Of a stretch of DNA of 64,000 bases, positions 7,684 to 14,679 are shown piece by piece. The notes under the pieces are model-generated. The model did not search any database. It was given only the letters and a program-made list of their open reading frames with translations, and was not told where the DNA came from. Source of the stretch: an uncultured Fodinibius sp. (GTDB taxonomy: Bacteria; Bacteroidota; Rhodothermia; Balneolales; Balneolaceae). The DNA is taken from positions 248,001 to 312,000 of the forward strand of contig CAJXMW010000005.1 in assembly GCA_913056235.1 (NCBI GenBank), read 5' to 3'. Position numbers and translations under genes: made by a program. The stretch's first letter is position 1. Each line of letters begins with the position of its first letter.

Positions 7684-8742
7684 ATGATTCTATTAGAACA
7701 CATATTTGACTTTGAGAACCTGTATCAGTCGTACCGAGAAGCCCGTAAGGGGAAGCGGTACAACAATGAAGTGATCCGGTTCTCTCGACGCCTGGAACAA
7801 AATCTTATTCAGCTTAAAAATGAGCTGATGTGGGATGAGTACCAGCAGGGTGACTACCGCGAATTTTATGTAAACGAACCGAAAAAGCGGCTGATTATGG
7901 CCTTGCCCTTCCGTGATCGCGTGGCGCAGTGGGCTATTTATCGTCAGTTGTATCCGATGTACGACCGTAAGTTTATCTACGATTCGTATGCGTGTCGCAT
8001 TGGCAAGGGTACCCACAAAGCCTTGCAGCGAATCAAATATTGGATTAACGGCAAAGGTGAGTGGTATTACCTGAAATGCGACGTAAAGAAATTTTTCTAC
8101 CGGATTCATCACAATACGCTTATCGATCGGTATAAGAAGCATGTGAAAGATGAGCGCATTGTGGATCTGTTAGCCCACATCATTAAAGCCGGTGACGGTC
8201 AAATGGGCGTCGTAGCACAGGCCGACGATTACGATAAGCGTGTTACCGGTCGGGGTATGGCCGTGGGCAACCTCATTAGTCAGCTCAGCGCCAACGTATA
8301 TATGAATGCGCTTGATCAGCATGTAAAACACACGCTTAGAGCAAAATATTACGCCCGTTACATGGATGACATGCTTGTTATCCACAAGTCGAAAGATCGG
8401 CTGTGGGAAATAAAGGATATGATCGAAAATTTCCTAGACGAAACTCTGCGGCTTAATCTGAATAACAAGACCGCCGTTCGCAAGGTGCGCGACGGTATTG
8501 ATTGGGTCGGCTTTCGGACGTATCTCACACATATTAAGCTGGCGAAGAAAACCGCCAAACGGATGAAGCGCAGCATCAAAGCCGTGGCAAAGAAGCTGTT
8601 TACAGGACATATATCAGAATCGAAGTATTACAGCGTGGTAGCATCGTACATGGGCATGCTCAAGCATGCTGACTGCTACCAGCTTAAGCAATCGATAAAA
8701 CGAATTATTCAAAAACAGAAAAACCAATATGCCGTCGTTTAA
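7684..8742 (+). CDS. DGR reverse transcriptase
   Basis: The protein has 352 residues from ATG 7684. The frame stays open further upstream, but that part is TR and spacer. RT motifs are clear: CDVKKFF with the first catalytic Asp (132-138), GNLISQ (195-200), the DGR-type motif 4 region that differs from group II intron RTs, and the catalytic YMDD (226-229). A basic thumb region follows, WVGFRTYLT then a Lys/Arg-rich tail. The enzyme makes adenine-mutagenised cDNA from TR and transfers it to VR. The 3' end overlaps the transglycosylase gene by 14 bases. No endonuclease or maturase domain is present, as expected for a DGR. Confidence 0.96.
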   Translation: MILLEHIFDFENLYQSYREARKGKRYNNEVIRFSRRLEQNLIQLKNELMWDEYQQGDYREFYVNEPKKRLIMALPFRDRVAQWAIYRQLYPMYDRKFIYDSYACRIGKGTHKALQRIKYWINGKGEWYYLKCDVKKFFYRIHHNTLIDRYKKHVKDERIVDLLAHIIKAGDGQMGVVAQADDYDKRVTGRGMAVGNLISQLSANVYMNALDQHVKHTLRAKYYARYMDDMLVIHKSKDRLWEIKDMIENFLDETLRLNLNNKTAVRKVRDGIDWVGFRTYLTHIKLAKKTAKRMKRSIKAVAKKLFTGHISESKYYSVVASYMGMLKHADCYQLKQSIKRIIQKQKNQYAVV

Positions 8743-9358
8743 GCAGTCTGTACTAGAACATTTAGATCACGCTCGACAGTTAGGGCTTTTTCCGGTGTAT
8801 AAGTCAGCGGCTAAAAAGTACGATATTCCCGTACAGGTATTGCTAGCCAAAGATTCCCGCGAAAGCTGGCTGGGTAGCTATCCCGATTTGGCGTCCAATG
8901 ATTGGTACGGCAGCGACGGCAAGAGCCGTGGTATTTCGCAGATTAATACCGACGTGTACCCGCAGGCCGTGATGGTGGACGGCGATGCTCACAAGTGGTT
9001 TATCATGCGGGGAGCGCAGCTATTGCGCAAGGAATTGGACAATTTTGACGGCAATATGAAAGCAGCATTGGCGGCCTATAATACCGGCACCGAGGACGTG
9101 CGCAGTGCCCTACAGCAGGGTAAGAAGCCCAACAGCGTAACCACCGATGGCAATTATGTAAGCGACGTGCTGCGGCGGGCTGATATCATCAAAAAGGATT
9201 TAAGCATGATTAACAAGGTCTTGCCTATTGTGGGCAGCATGCAGGCGGGATTCCAGGGCAACGTCAAAGAAGCCGCGCTGCAATCCATACCGGGGCTGCT
9301 CATCTTGTCGGCCGGCGCCTATTTCGTTAAAGATTTAATCGACCAAAAAACAGAGTAG
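8729..9358 (+). CDS. Membrane-anchored lytic transglycosylase (SLT-like)
   Basis: The protein has 209 residues. The N-terminal two thirds form a lysozyme-like SLT domain: catalytic Glu45 in DSRESW, GISQIN (68-73, matching the GLMQI-type motif) and AALAAYNTG (112-120). Residues about 185-203 are a hydrophobic, alanine-rich segment (IPGLLILSAGAYFV) followed by a charged tail, so the enzyme is probably held in a membrane by its C-terminus. It would cleave peptidoglycan glycan strands. There is no signal peptide. A virion-associated entry enzyme is more likely than the main endolysin, because a separate lysis cassette lies downstream. The start overlaps the RT gene. Confidence 0.85.
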   Translation: MPSFKQSVLEHLDHARQLGLFPVYKSAAKKYDIPVQVLLAKDSRESWLGSYPDLASNDWYGSDGKSRGISQINTDVYPQAVMVDGDAHKWFIMRGAQLLRKELDNFDGNMKAALAAYNTGTEDVRSALQQGKKPNSVTTDGNYVSDVLRRADIIKKDLSMINKVLPIVGSMQAGFQGNVKEAALQSIPGLLILSAGAYFVKDLIDQKTE

Positions 9359-9367
9359 GTAGTAATT

Positions 9368-9934
9368 ATGGCTAAGCTAATAGAAAGCAGAAAACAAAAA
9401 AACGCGCTGGGAAAGCGAGGCGTGAATTCTGGCCGGTATGAGAACCTAAACAGCCAAACAAATGATTTGCTACAGCGACACAACAATTATTCAAACCAGG
9501 CAAATAATATATCTGAATCGATAAGAAGCCTTAAGTCCCAAATAGACAATTTCCAGTCTAAAATTAATACCCATCAAGGGACGATATCGGAATCAAAAGA
9601 TATAATCAGCAACGCCAATAAGTATTTACCTAAGATGAAAGATGCCAAAGGGGTGTTGGCAAAGCTTAAGAGCAGTCAGTATGGTGAAATTCGTTCTGAG
9701 GCCAACACGCTGTACAAGAAAGTTATTAATGCTATTGATGATTTGGAACGTATTAAAAAGAGCATGCAGTCATTCATCAATAGTCGTCAACAATCGATCA
9801 ATAATTTACAGAATGAGATTAGCACCCTTAAGGACAGGATTGAAAGAAAGCAAAATGAAAAGGACGATTTTAGCACTCCTGACCTTCCAGGACACGGTTT
9901 GCCCGATCCCATAGGCAGAAGATTACGCATGTAA
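9368..9934 (+). CDS. Coiled-coil protein, copy 1 of a tandem pair
   Basis: The protein has 188 residues and is almost entirely long alpha-helical coiled coil (about 30-165), rich in Ser/Asn/Gln/Lys. The N-terminus KLIESRKQKNALG and C-terminus LPDPIGRRLRM match those of the next gene (KLVDSKKRKNSLG and LDPIRRIRNL), and an RYxNLxSQT block is shared. The two genes are therefore a tandem duplication. No membrane segment or enzyme motif is present. The role is unknown; a fibre-like, scaffold or DNA-associated structural protein is possible. Confidence 0.7.
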   Translation: MAKLIESRKQKNALGKRGVNSGRYENLNSQTNDLLQRHNNYSNQANNISESIRSLKSQIDNFQSKINTHQGTISESKDIISNANKYLPKMKDAKGVLAKLKSSQYGEIRSEANTLYKKVINAIDDLERIKKSMQSFINSRQQSINNLQNEISTLKDRIERKQNEKDDFSTPDLPGHGLPDPIGRRLRM

Positions 9935-9964
9935 ATTGGAATTATTACTAAAAGCATAAATGGT

Positions 9965-10528
9965 ATGAAATTGGTTGACAGCAAGAAGAGAAAAAACAGT
10001 TTAGGTGCAGTTAATAGCAACCTGTCACCTAGCAGATACAACAACTTGTATTCGCAAACGCAGCAACTTGTTGAGAAGCAAAATGAAAAAGCGGGCGAAA
10101 CAGACCAGCTACAGGGAAAGGTCTCAAACAAGGAGTCCACCATTAATAGCCTGAATAAACAAATCGAAAAGCATAAATCGGATATCGAGGATGCACAAAG
10201 TATCCGTAGCTCGGCTAAAAACTATGAGTCGAAAATGGAAAAGGCACTGAGCGACCTTAAGAAGCTGGTAAATTCAAGTATTGCCAGTATCCGAAAGGAT
10301 GCCAAGTCGCTGAAATCGAAAGTAGAGTCAGCGCTTAATGATTTGCGAAGTATTAAAAACGATATGAACGGCGTGATCAGCGACCGTAACCAAAAAATAA
10401 GTTCCAAAATACAGCGCCGAGAACGACTAAGAGCAGAGGTAAACAACCTGCATTCCCGTATCCGTAATCTTACAGGCGGTGGCGGCGGTAGTGCTTTAGA
10501 TCCCATTCGTAGAATCAGAAATCTTTAA
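9965..10528 (+). CDS. Coiled-coil protein, copy 2 of a tandem pair
   Basis: The protein has 187 residues and is a paralogue of the preceding gene: same length, same N-terminal basic motif, RYNNLYSQT block, long central coiled coil and C-terminal DPIRR motif. A Gly-rich linker (GGGGGS, about 172-177) separates the coiled coil from the terminal motif. The sequence between the conserved ends has diverged, which suggests the ends bind a partner while the rod varies. The function is unknown. Confidence 0.7.
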   Translation: MKLVDSKKRKNSLGAVNSNLSPSRYNNLYSQTQQLVEKQNEKAGETDQLQGKVSNKESTINSLNKQIEKHKSDIEDAQSIRSSAKNYESKMEKALSDLKKLVNSSIASIRKDAKSLKSKVESALNDLRSIKNDMNGVISDRNQKISSKIQRRERLRAEVNNLHSRIRNLTGGGGGSALDPIRRIRNL

Positions 10529-10540
10529 GACAGCATTATT

Positions 10541-10867
10541 ATGGTCAACAAAGGATTAAGCAATTCCACAAAAGAAGCGTACGACGAGATTTTTGAAGAC
10601 GTTAATAAACTAAAAAACAGGCGCGACCGCCTTGTAGAAGGCAACGGCAGCAACAACGGCGGCCAGCCATCAGACCCGCCCCAACAACCCCAAAATAATG
10701 GGGGTAACGATGGAAGTAGCGACAATAATAACGCTGTCATTCCGGCTGACAACGTGGAGTCAGTCGTGTCCGGTATATCCCAAGACCAACTGCTTTTAGG
10801 CGCAGCCGGGCTATCACTGGCTCTGGGTTCGTACTGGATATGGCAACGGCAACAATCCAACAGTTAA
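10541..10867 (+). CDS. Small protein with disordered linker and C-terminal membrane segment
   Basis: The protein has 108 residues in three parts: a charged helical N-terminus (1-32); a low-complexity Asn/Gly/Pro/Gln linker (about 33-68); and a hydrophobic segment near the C-terminus (about 84-101, LLLGAAGLSLALGSYWIW) followed by a short polar tail. This is a tail-anchored membrane protein. It is one of several small membrane proteins in this element, which would suit a virus with an internal membrane or a lysis/entry complex. No family is recognised. Confidence 0.6.
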   Translation: MVNKGLSNSTKEAYDEIFEDVNKLKNRRDRLVEGNGSNNGGQPSDPPQQPQNNGGNDGSSDNNNAVIPADNVESVVSGISQDQLLLGAAGLSLALGSYWIWQRQQSNS

Positions 10868-10871
10868 TACG

Positions 10872-11294
10872 ATGCGTAGCATAGAGGCAGAATATCATCA
10901 AATGATAACTAAACATTCGCATCGTATGGAGACGGCTATTATTTCGGGGATTTCGGGCATTATTGGTGCCCTCATTGGTATGTTCGGTAAAAAATGGGTG
11001 GCAGAAACAGAAACAGAGGCGACCAGCAGGGATGAATTTTACGACAACCTGCTAGAGCGCGTGAATAAATTGGATAGAAAATACAACAACCTTAAAGACG
11101 ACTATTCCCACCTACGCGAAGATTATGTGGAGCTTAAGCAGAAACTAAACTTGTGGATCAATCGCTATTTTGCCGTGTACTATTGGCAGTACGATGCCAA
11201 AGAAGAGGTAGATCCTCCGGCCTTCCACAAGATGAGCGTTGAAGAAATGAACAAAAAAAAGTTCAAAAGCCAAGAAGAATATGAAGAAGCTTAA
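10872..11294 (+). CDS. Membrane-anchored coiled-coil protein
   Basis: The protein has 140 residues. One hydrophobic segment (about 22-40, IISGISGIIGALIGMFG) is followed by a long charged coiled coil (about 50-100). The C-terminus is acidic (KSQEEYEEA). The last 14 bases overlap the next gene. The layout resembles phage spanin- or holin-accessory proteins, but no family is recognised. It starts 5 bases after the previous stop. Confidence 0.6.
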   Translation: MRSIEAEYHQMITKHSHRMETAIISGISGIIGALIGMFGKKWVAETETEATSRDEFYDNLLERVNKLDRKYNNLKDDYSHLREDYVELKQKLNLWINRYFAVYYWQYDAKEEVDPPAFHKMSVEEMNKKKFKSQEEYEEA

Positions 11295-11649
11295 CCAAAT
11301 TATCAGCTGGATAACGAGTAAATTCAAATGGCTTAGTCGTAACCTGGACACATGGAAGTTTTACGGCTTGCTAATGAGTATTGGCGGCCTCATTACATGG
11401 TTTACCTATTCGTTTAGCACAGAGTTGCGAAGGGATACCATGTACTTTTCCGACTTTGGGCTGATCCTGCTTTTTATCGCTATCTGCGTGGGCACCTACC
11501 ACGCATTTGATGTATTCATTCTCAAAGACATTGACACCATAAACGAAATCAAAGGTCATGGAGAAAACAGCCAAGGAAATATCTCTCTGGGACTGCTGCT
11601 TGTGGCTCTGGCTATTGTTATCCTTGCCGGTGCTATCACCGTCAGCTAA
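11281..11649 (+). CDS. Putative holin-like membrane protein
   Basis: The protein has 122 residues with three predicted membrane segments (about 29-47, 58-78 and 98-120) and a short charged N-terminus. It overlaps the previous gene by 14 bases and contains the start of the next gene, a peptidoglycan-hydrolase-like protein, inside its own coding region. Three membrane segments placed directly before a secreted hydrolase match the usual holin-endolysin order. The role is assigned from topology and position, not from a recognised holin family. Confidence 0.55.
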   Translation: MKKLNQIISWITSKFKWLSRNLDTWKFYGLLMSIGGLITWFTYSFSTELRRDTMYFSDFGLILLFIAICVGTYHAFDVFILKDIDTINEIKGHGENSQGNISLGLLLVALAIVILAGAITVS

Positions 11650-12154
11650 TGCACAGCGTCCCGCACATGTTGACACTGCTCTTACTTATTTTGGCCGCAA
11701 AGAAGTAGAACAGGAAAACCACGGGCCGGATATTGAAAAATTCCTAGCTTCTGTAGGGTTGGAAGAAGGGTATCCATACTGTGCAGCATTCGTCAGCTAT
11801 TGTTTAGAGCAGCCCCAAAAAGATATACAATTGCCACGAGTCCGCAGCGCCCTGTCCACCGATTTCATTACCGACCGTTCCATTGACGCCAAAAAAGTAC
11901 TGCGCGGTCAAGTGACGGTTCCGGCCGGTGCTATCCACATTATGCCCAAAGGCGAAACCGGCAGCGGCCACACTGGTTTTGTGCTAAAAAAATGGACCGG
12001 CGCAACTGGCCTGGTGATCGATGCCAACACCAGCACTGGGCTTGAAGGCACTTCCGAGCGCAACGGGCAAGGCGTCTGGATTCGACAGCGCCAAATATAC
12101 TCTAGCTGCTACTTTTGCATTAAAGAATTTACGTTGGTTCGATATGAAGATTAA
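11558..12154 (+). CDS. Secreted CHAP-like peptidoglycan hydrolase (putative endolysin)
   Basis: The protein has 198 residues. A Sec signal peptide (about 1-32, with LLLSLPVLSPSANA before a likely cleavage) is encoded inside the preceding membrane-protein gene in another frame (92-base overlap). The mature part has a CHAP/NlpC-like pattern: catalytic Cys in YPYCAAFVSYC (about 73-83), His in SGHTGFV (about 136-142) and DANTS (about 154-158) as possible third site. It would cut peptide bonds of peptidoglycan after export. It sits between a holin-like and a spanin-like gene. The fold call is from these motifs only. Confidence 0.68.
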   Translation: MEKTAKEISLWDCCLWLWLLLSLPVLSPSANAQRPAHVDTALTYFGRKEVEQENHGPDIEKFLASVGLEEGYPYCAAFVSYCLEQPQKDIQLPRVRSALSTDFITDRSIDAKKVLRGQVTVPAGAIHIMPKGETGSGHTGFVLKKWTGATGLVIDANTSTGLEGTSERNGQGVWIRQRQIYSSCYFCIKEFTLVRYED

Positions 12155-12833
12155 ACTAACTCATATACTGGGAATCCTTTTTGTTTTTGTACTGCTTGTG
12201 GCCGGGAATGTGTGGCAATATCAGAACCCGGAAGTAGTAAAAGTTCCAGCAGACCAAACCAAGATCGATTCCACGGCTTGGGTGCAGCAAAGCACCTACA
12301 TGGCACGCCAACTGCTGATTGATAGCCTTAGAGCGGAAAATGAGAAGCTTGCAGAAAAGATTGAGCAGTCGCAGGACAAAATTGCTAATTATACGTCGAT
12401 CATTGGCCGGTTGCGTATCGAAAACGATTCCCTTAAGAATGAGCCGGTGAACATAGCCGACCTGTTCACCTTTGATACTACGGTCACCCGCAACACGCAA
12501 CCCGCCGATTTAAACGTGATGGATACCACGCTCACTTTCCAGCAGACCTTTTCCGATTCGCTGTTCCGGGTAAAAAGCAATGTATCATTTAACTGGCCGT
12601 ACCTGGATAATGAGCTGCATTTGTCCCAGCAGCGGCCTATCAACATTGATGTGGTGAACACCTTTAACGACGATCGATCTCGCATGTTGACCTATGTTAC
12701 CAGTCCCGATTTTGACAGTCTGCGGTATAAAAGCTATACCGAGCTGCAACCGAAAGACGAGCTGCCCAAGTTCTGGATTGGTGCCGGTACGGGTGTTGCA
12801 GCAACGTTGGTAGGAATTATACTGATTAACTAG
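12144..12833 (+). CDS. Membrane-anchored periplasmic coiled-coil protein, spanin-like
   Basis: The protein has 229 residues from ATG 12144. Upstream in-frame codons only mirror the hydrolase gene in another frame. One N-terminal membrane segment (about 7-23) is followed by a coiled coil (about 45-95), a beta-rich domain, and a hydrophobic C-terminus (FWIGAGTGVAATLVG). This matches inner-membrane spanin (Rz-like) layout and position after holin and endolysin candidates, though it is longer than most. It overlaps the upstream gene by 11 bases. Its stop overlaps the stop of the convergent integrase by the palindrome CTAG. Confidence 0.55.
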   Translation: MKIKLTHILGILFVFVLLVAGNVWQYQNPEVVKVPADQTKIDSTAWVQQSTYMARQLLIDSLRAENEKLAEKIEQSQDKIANYTSIIGRLRIENDSLKNEPVNIADLFTFDTTVTRNTQPADLNVMDTTLTFQQTFSDSLFRVKSNVSFNWPYLDNELHLSQQRPINIDVVNTFNDDRSRMLTYVTSPDFDSLRYKSYTELQPKDELPKFWIGAGTGVAATLVGIILIN

Positions 12834-14056
12834 TCGCTTTTCTTATCCATTTTGCGCTGCTTTTCCAGTAGCCGTTTCCCTCTTAAATGCGTGTACTTAT
12901 CGGTTTGGCTACTCCGCGAATGACCAGCCATAAATTGGGCTTCCGATGTATTATAACCATTCTCTAACCAGCTTGTAATACGTTCGTGCCGCATGCCGTG
13001 CAACGTCCGCTCAGACGGCAAATTTGCCAGCTTCAAATAATGCTTGAATTGCCGATACGCCCGTTCGCCGGTCACGGGGTACCCTTTGCGCCGGCCGCCC
13101 TGGTAGATGAATAGATAGTCATTGTATCCCACCTCTCCCCTTCGCTCTAAATACTGCTCTACCAACTTCCGGCACGGGTCAGGCACGGGAATGGCCCGCT
13201 CGTTGGGTCCTTTGGTCGTTGAAAGATAGATCATTTCCAGCCGGTCGTTCTCGAAATACAAATTTTGTCCCTGTAGACCGGAATAGTCAATATCACTTTT
13301 ATAAGCGGCTTCATGTTTGCGAAGTCCACAATAAAAATATATTGATATCAACGGCTTGAACCAGTGCTGGACTTGACTTTCGTCGTACTCTTGCCGCTCT
13401 TTTTTGCGTTCCAACTCCTTATCAAAAGTTGTAAACAGCTTTTGCAGCTCCTGTTCCGACATCATTTTGGACTTGGTATTACTTCGCTTTTTGGGCAAAT
13501 CTTTTTTGATATCCGGAAAGAAATTGCGGTCCACAATGCCCCAGTCGATCAGCTTATTCCACCATACTCGCAGCTGCTTAAAATAAAAGTGGCGCGTGGC
13601 GGGTTTAATGCCGGGTTTGAATATCACATTATCGAAGTGCTGCTGACGAACCATTAACGGCGATAGCCCCGCAATATCGTTTTTGGTGATAAAGTGTTCT
13701 ATAGCCCGTTCATACGCCCCGGAATTGTCAAGCGTCCTATTTTTGGGATTGCGTATAGTGGCGTTGGATAGATGGGATTTACGCTGGTAAAAATAGTCGG
13801 CGGCCTGACGAACAGTATTGATATTGAGCTTTTTGTCGCTGCTGTTTAGCTCTTTTAATACGTGCTTGGGATCGAAGTCTTTATGGTAGGGATCTATTGC
13901 GCCCTGGCCTTCAAGTTCTTCCAATGTGTCAAGGGCTTTTTCGGCCTCTTTCTTGTACTTGATGCCTAAGCTCTTGACGTTCTCCCGTCGTTCTCCATCC
14001 TCTGTTTTAAAAAATTTAATGTAGTAGTACTTTCCGCGCTTCTTGAGTGATGCCAT
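12830..14056 (-). CDS. Tyrosine recombinase integrase (tRNA-Pro type)
   Basis: The protein has 408 residues. The N-terminus (1-45) has an arm-binding-type segment, about 75-180 a core-binding SAM-like domain, and about 195-395 the catalytic domain. Catalytic residues are visible: Arg246 (CGLRKHEA), Lys282 (TTKG), His353 and Arg356 (HGMRH), His379 (GHS) and nucleophile Tyr388 (KYTH). It is convergent with the lysis genes and lies 202 bases from the 3' end of tRNA-Pro, so it most likely inserted the element into that tRNA. Repeats of two types lie between its start and the tRNA. Confidence 0.93.
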   Translation of the reverse strand: MASLKKRGKYYYIKFFKTEDGERRENVKSLGIKYKKEAEKALDTLEELEGQGAIDPYHKDFDPKHVLKELNSSDKKLNINTVRQAADYFYQRKSHLSNATIRNPKNRTLDNSGAYERAIEHFITKNDIAGLSPLMVRQQHFDNVIFKPGIKPATRHFYFKQLRVWWNKLIDWGIVDRNFFPDIKKDLPKKRSNTKSKMMSEQELQKLFTTFDKELERKKERQEYDESQVQHWFKPLISIYFYCGLRKHEAAYKSDIDYSGLQGQNLYFENDRLEMIYLSTTKGPNERAIPVPDPCRKLVEQYLERRGEVGYNDYLFIYQGGRRKGYPVTGERAYRQFKHYLKLANLPSERTLHGMRHERITSWLENGYNTSEAQFMAGHSRSSQTDKYTHLRGKRLLEKQRKMDKKSD

Positions 14057-14076
14057 AGCAAGCTTTCTTTTTATTG

Positions 14077-14172
14077 TGTACCCAAATTGTACCCAAAATT
14101 GTACCCAAATCGTTAAAACTCATTTGAACATACGTTCTAATTTTGTTCAAATATGTTCTAATCTGTTCAAAC
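14077..14172. repeat. Two sets of short direct repeats between integrase and tRNA-Pro
   Basis: Three perfect copies of TGTACCCAAA start at 14077, 14088 and 14100 (11-12-base spacing). They are followed by four copies of GTTCWAA-type repeats at 14134, 14145, 14155 and 14165 (10-11-base spacing). A further ATGTTCTAA lies at 14221. Helical-turn spacing beside an integrase gene and its presumed attachment site suggests arm-type integrase or excisionase binding sites, or an operator. One frame reads through them as an ORF (14016-14222, minus), which I take as spurious. Confidence 0.6.
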
Positions 14173-14192
14173 GATGTGCGCGGATAGGCAAT

Positions 14193-14234
14193 AAAAAAGG
14201 CCGTTAAAACACACAAACGCATGTTCTAACGGCC
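14193..14234 (-). terminator. Rho-independent terminator downstream of tRNA-Pro
   Basis: On the minus strand GGCCGTTA (14234-14227) pairs with TAACGGCC (14206-14199) over a 20-base loop and is followed by six T (14198-14193). It lies 24 bases beyond the tRNA 3' end and would end the tRNA transcript. If the element's attachment core is inside the tRNA, this terminator belongs to the element end rather than to the original chromosome. Confidence 0.75.
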
Positions 14235-14257
14235 TCTGAAAGCTCACAATAAACAAG

Positions 14258-14331
14258 TCGGGACGACTGGATTTGAACCAGCGACCCCTCGACCCCCAGT
14301 CGAGTGCTCTACCTGGCTGAGCCACGTCCCG
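14258..14331 (-). tRNA. tRNA-Pro (anticodon GGG)
   Basis: A full cloverleaf of 74 bases including discriminator A. The acceptor arm is CGGGACG/CGTCCCG, the D-arm GGCTCAG...GAGC, and the anticodon arm CTCGA with loop CTGGGGG and TCGAG (anticodon 14297-14295). The T-arm contains GGTTCAAATCC. CCA is not encoded. Its 3' end faces the left element's integrase, so it is the probable insertion site, and the gene remains intact. Confidence 0.95.
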
Positions 14332-14679
14332 ATTAAAAATCATCAGTAAAAAAAGAACCTGGTTCTCCGTAACTATAGCGTAGGAGAACGTCCTGAAATA
14401 AGACTCATAAATATAGGGCTGTAAGTAGCAAAACTCAACCGCTATAACAGGTTTCCAAATAATTATTTAAATCAATATCACAAGCTGCACAACAAATACA
14501 AATGCCGCAGTAATCACGTCATTCATGAATAAAGACTTGGTGTAAATGCGTATTAAAAATGATTGAATAATTTATATAAAAGAGATAAAATCAGTAACTC
14601 TTTAATCACAACAAATTTTTTACTTATCACAGTAATAAATATACCTTAGACTTTTGCAATTTAACATCACAAGAGGATA
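14332..14679. promoter_or_regulatory. AT-rich upstream region of kup
   Basis: These 348 bases lie between tRNA-Pro and kup. The sequence is AT-rich with several TTTATAT/TTTAAAT-like stretches but no promoter I can place with confidence. A Shine-Dalgarno AGAGGA lies 5 bases before the kup ATG. I see no gene, terminator or recognised riboswitch here. Confidence 0.3.

Larger units (their letters stand above)
1..14258. mobile_element. Right part of an integrated prophage-like element ending at tRNA-Pro
   Basis: All genes from the left edge to 12833 run on the + strand with tiny gaps or overlaps. They encode structural-type, DGR, peptidoglycan-degrading and membrane proteins. A convergent tyrosine integrase (12830-14056) then lies directly beside the 3' end of tRNA-Pro, the standard arrangement when a tRNA gene is the attachment site. 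The other end lies left of the window, so no flanking att repeat can be shown. In the visible part I see no large terminase, portal, tape-measure, sheath or baseplate gene. The right boundary is placed at the tRNA 3' end by inference. Confidence 0.8.

Noticed and set aside
14140-14170. Repeat array considered as a CRISPR
   Set aside because: Units are about 10 bases with no spacer-sized gaps and no cas genes nearby; better explained as protein-binding repeats.
14016-14222. 68-residue minus-strand ORF upstream of the integrase
   Set aside because: Most of it reads through the short direct repeats (14077-14172) and terminator; it gives a repetitive peptide with no domain.
14332-14679. c-di-AMP riboswitch upstream of kup
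   Set aside because: Such riboswitches precede K+ transporters in some bacteria, but I could not find the conserved paired elements in this AT-rich leader.
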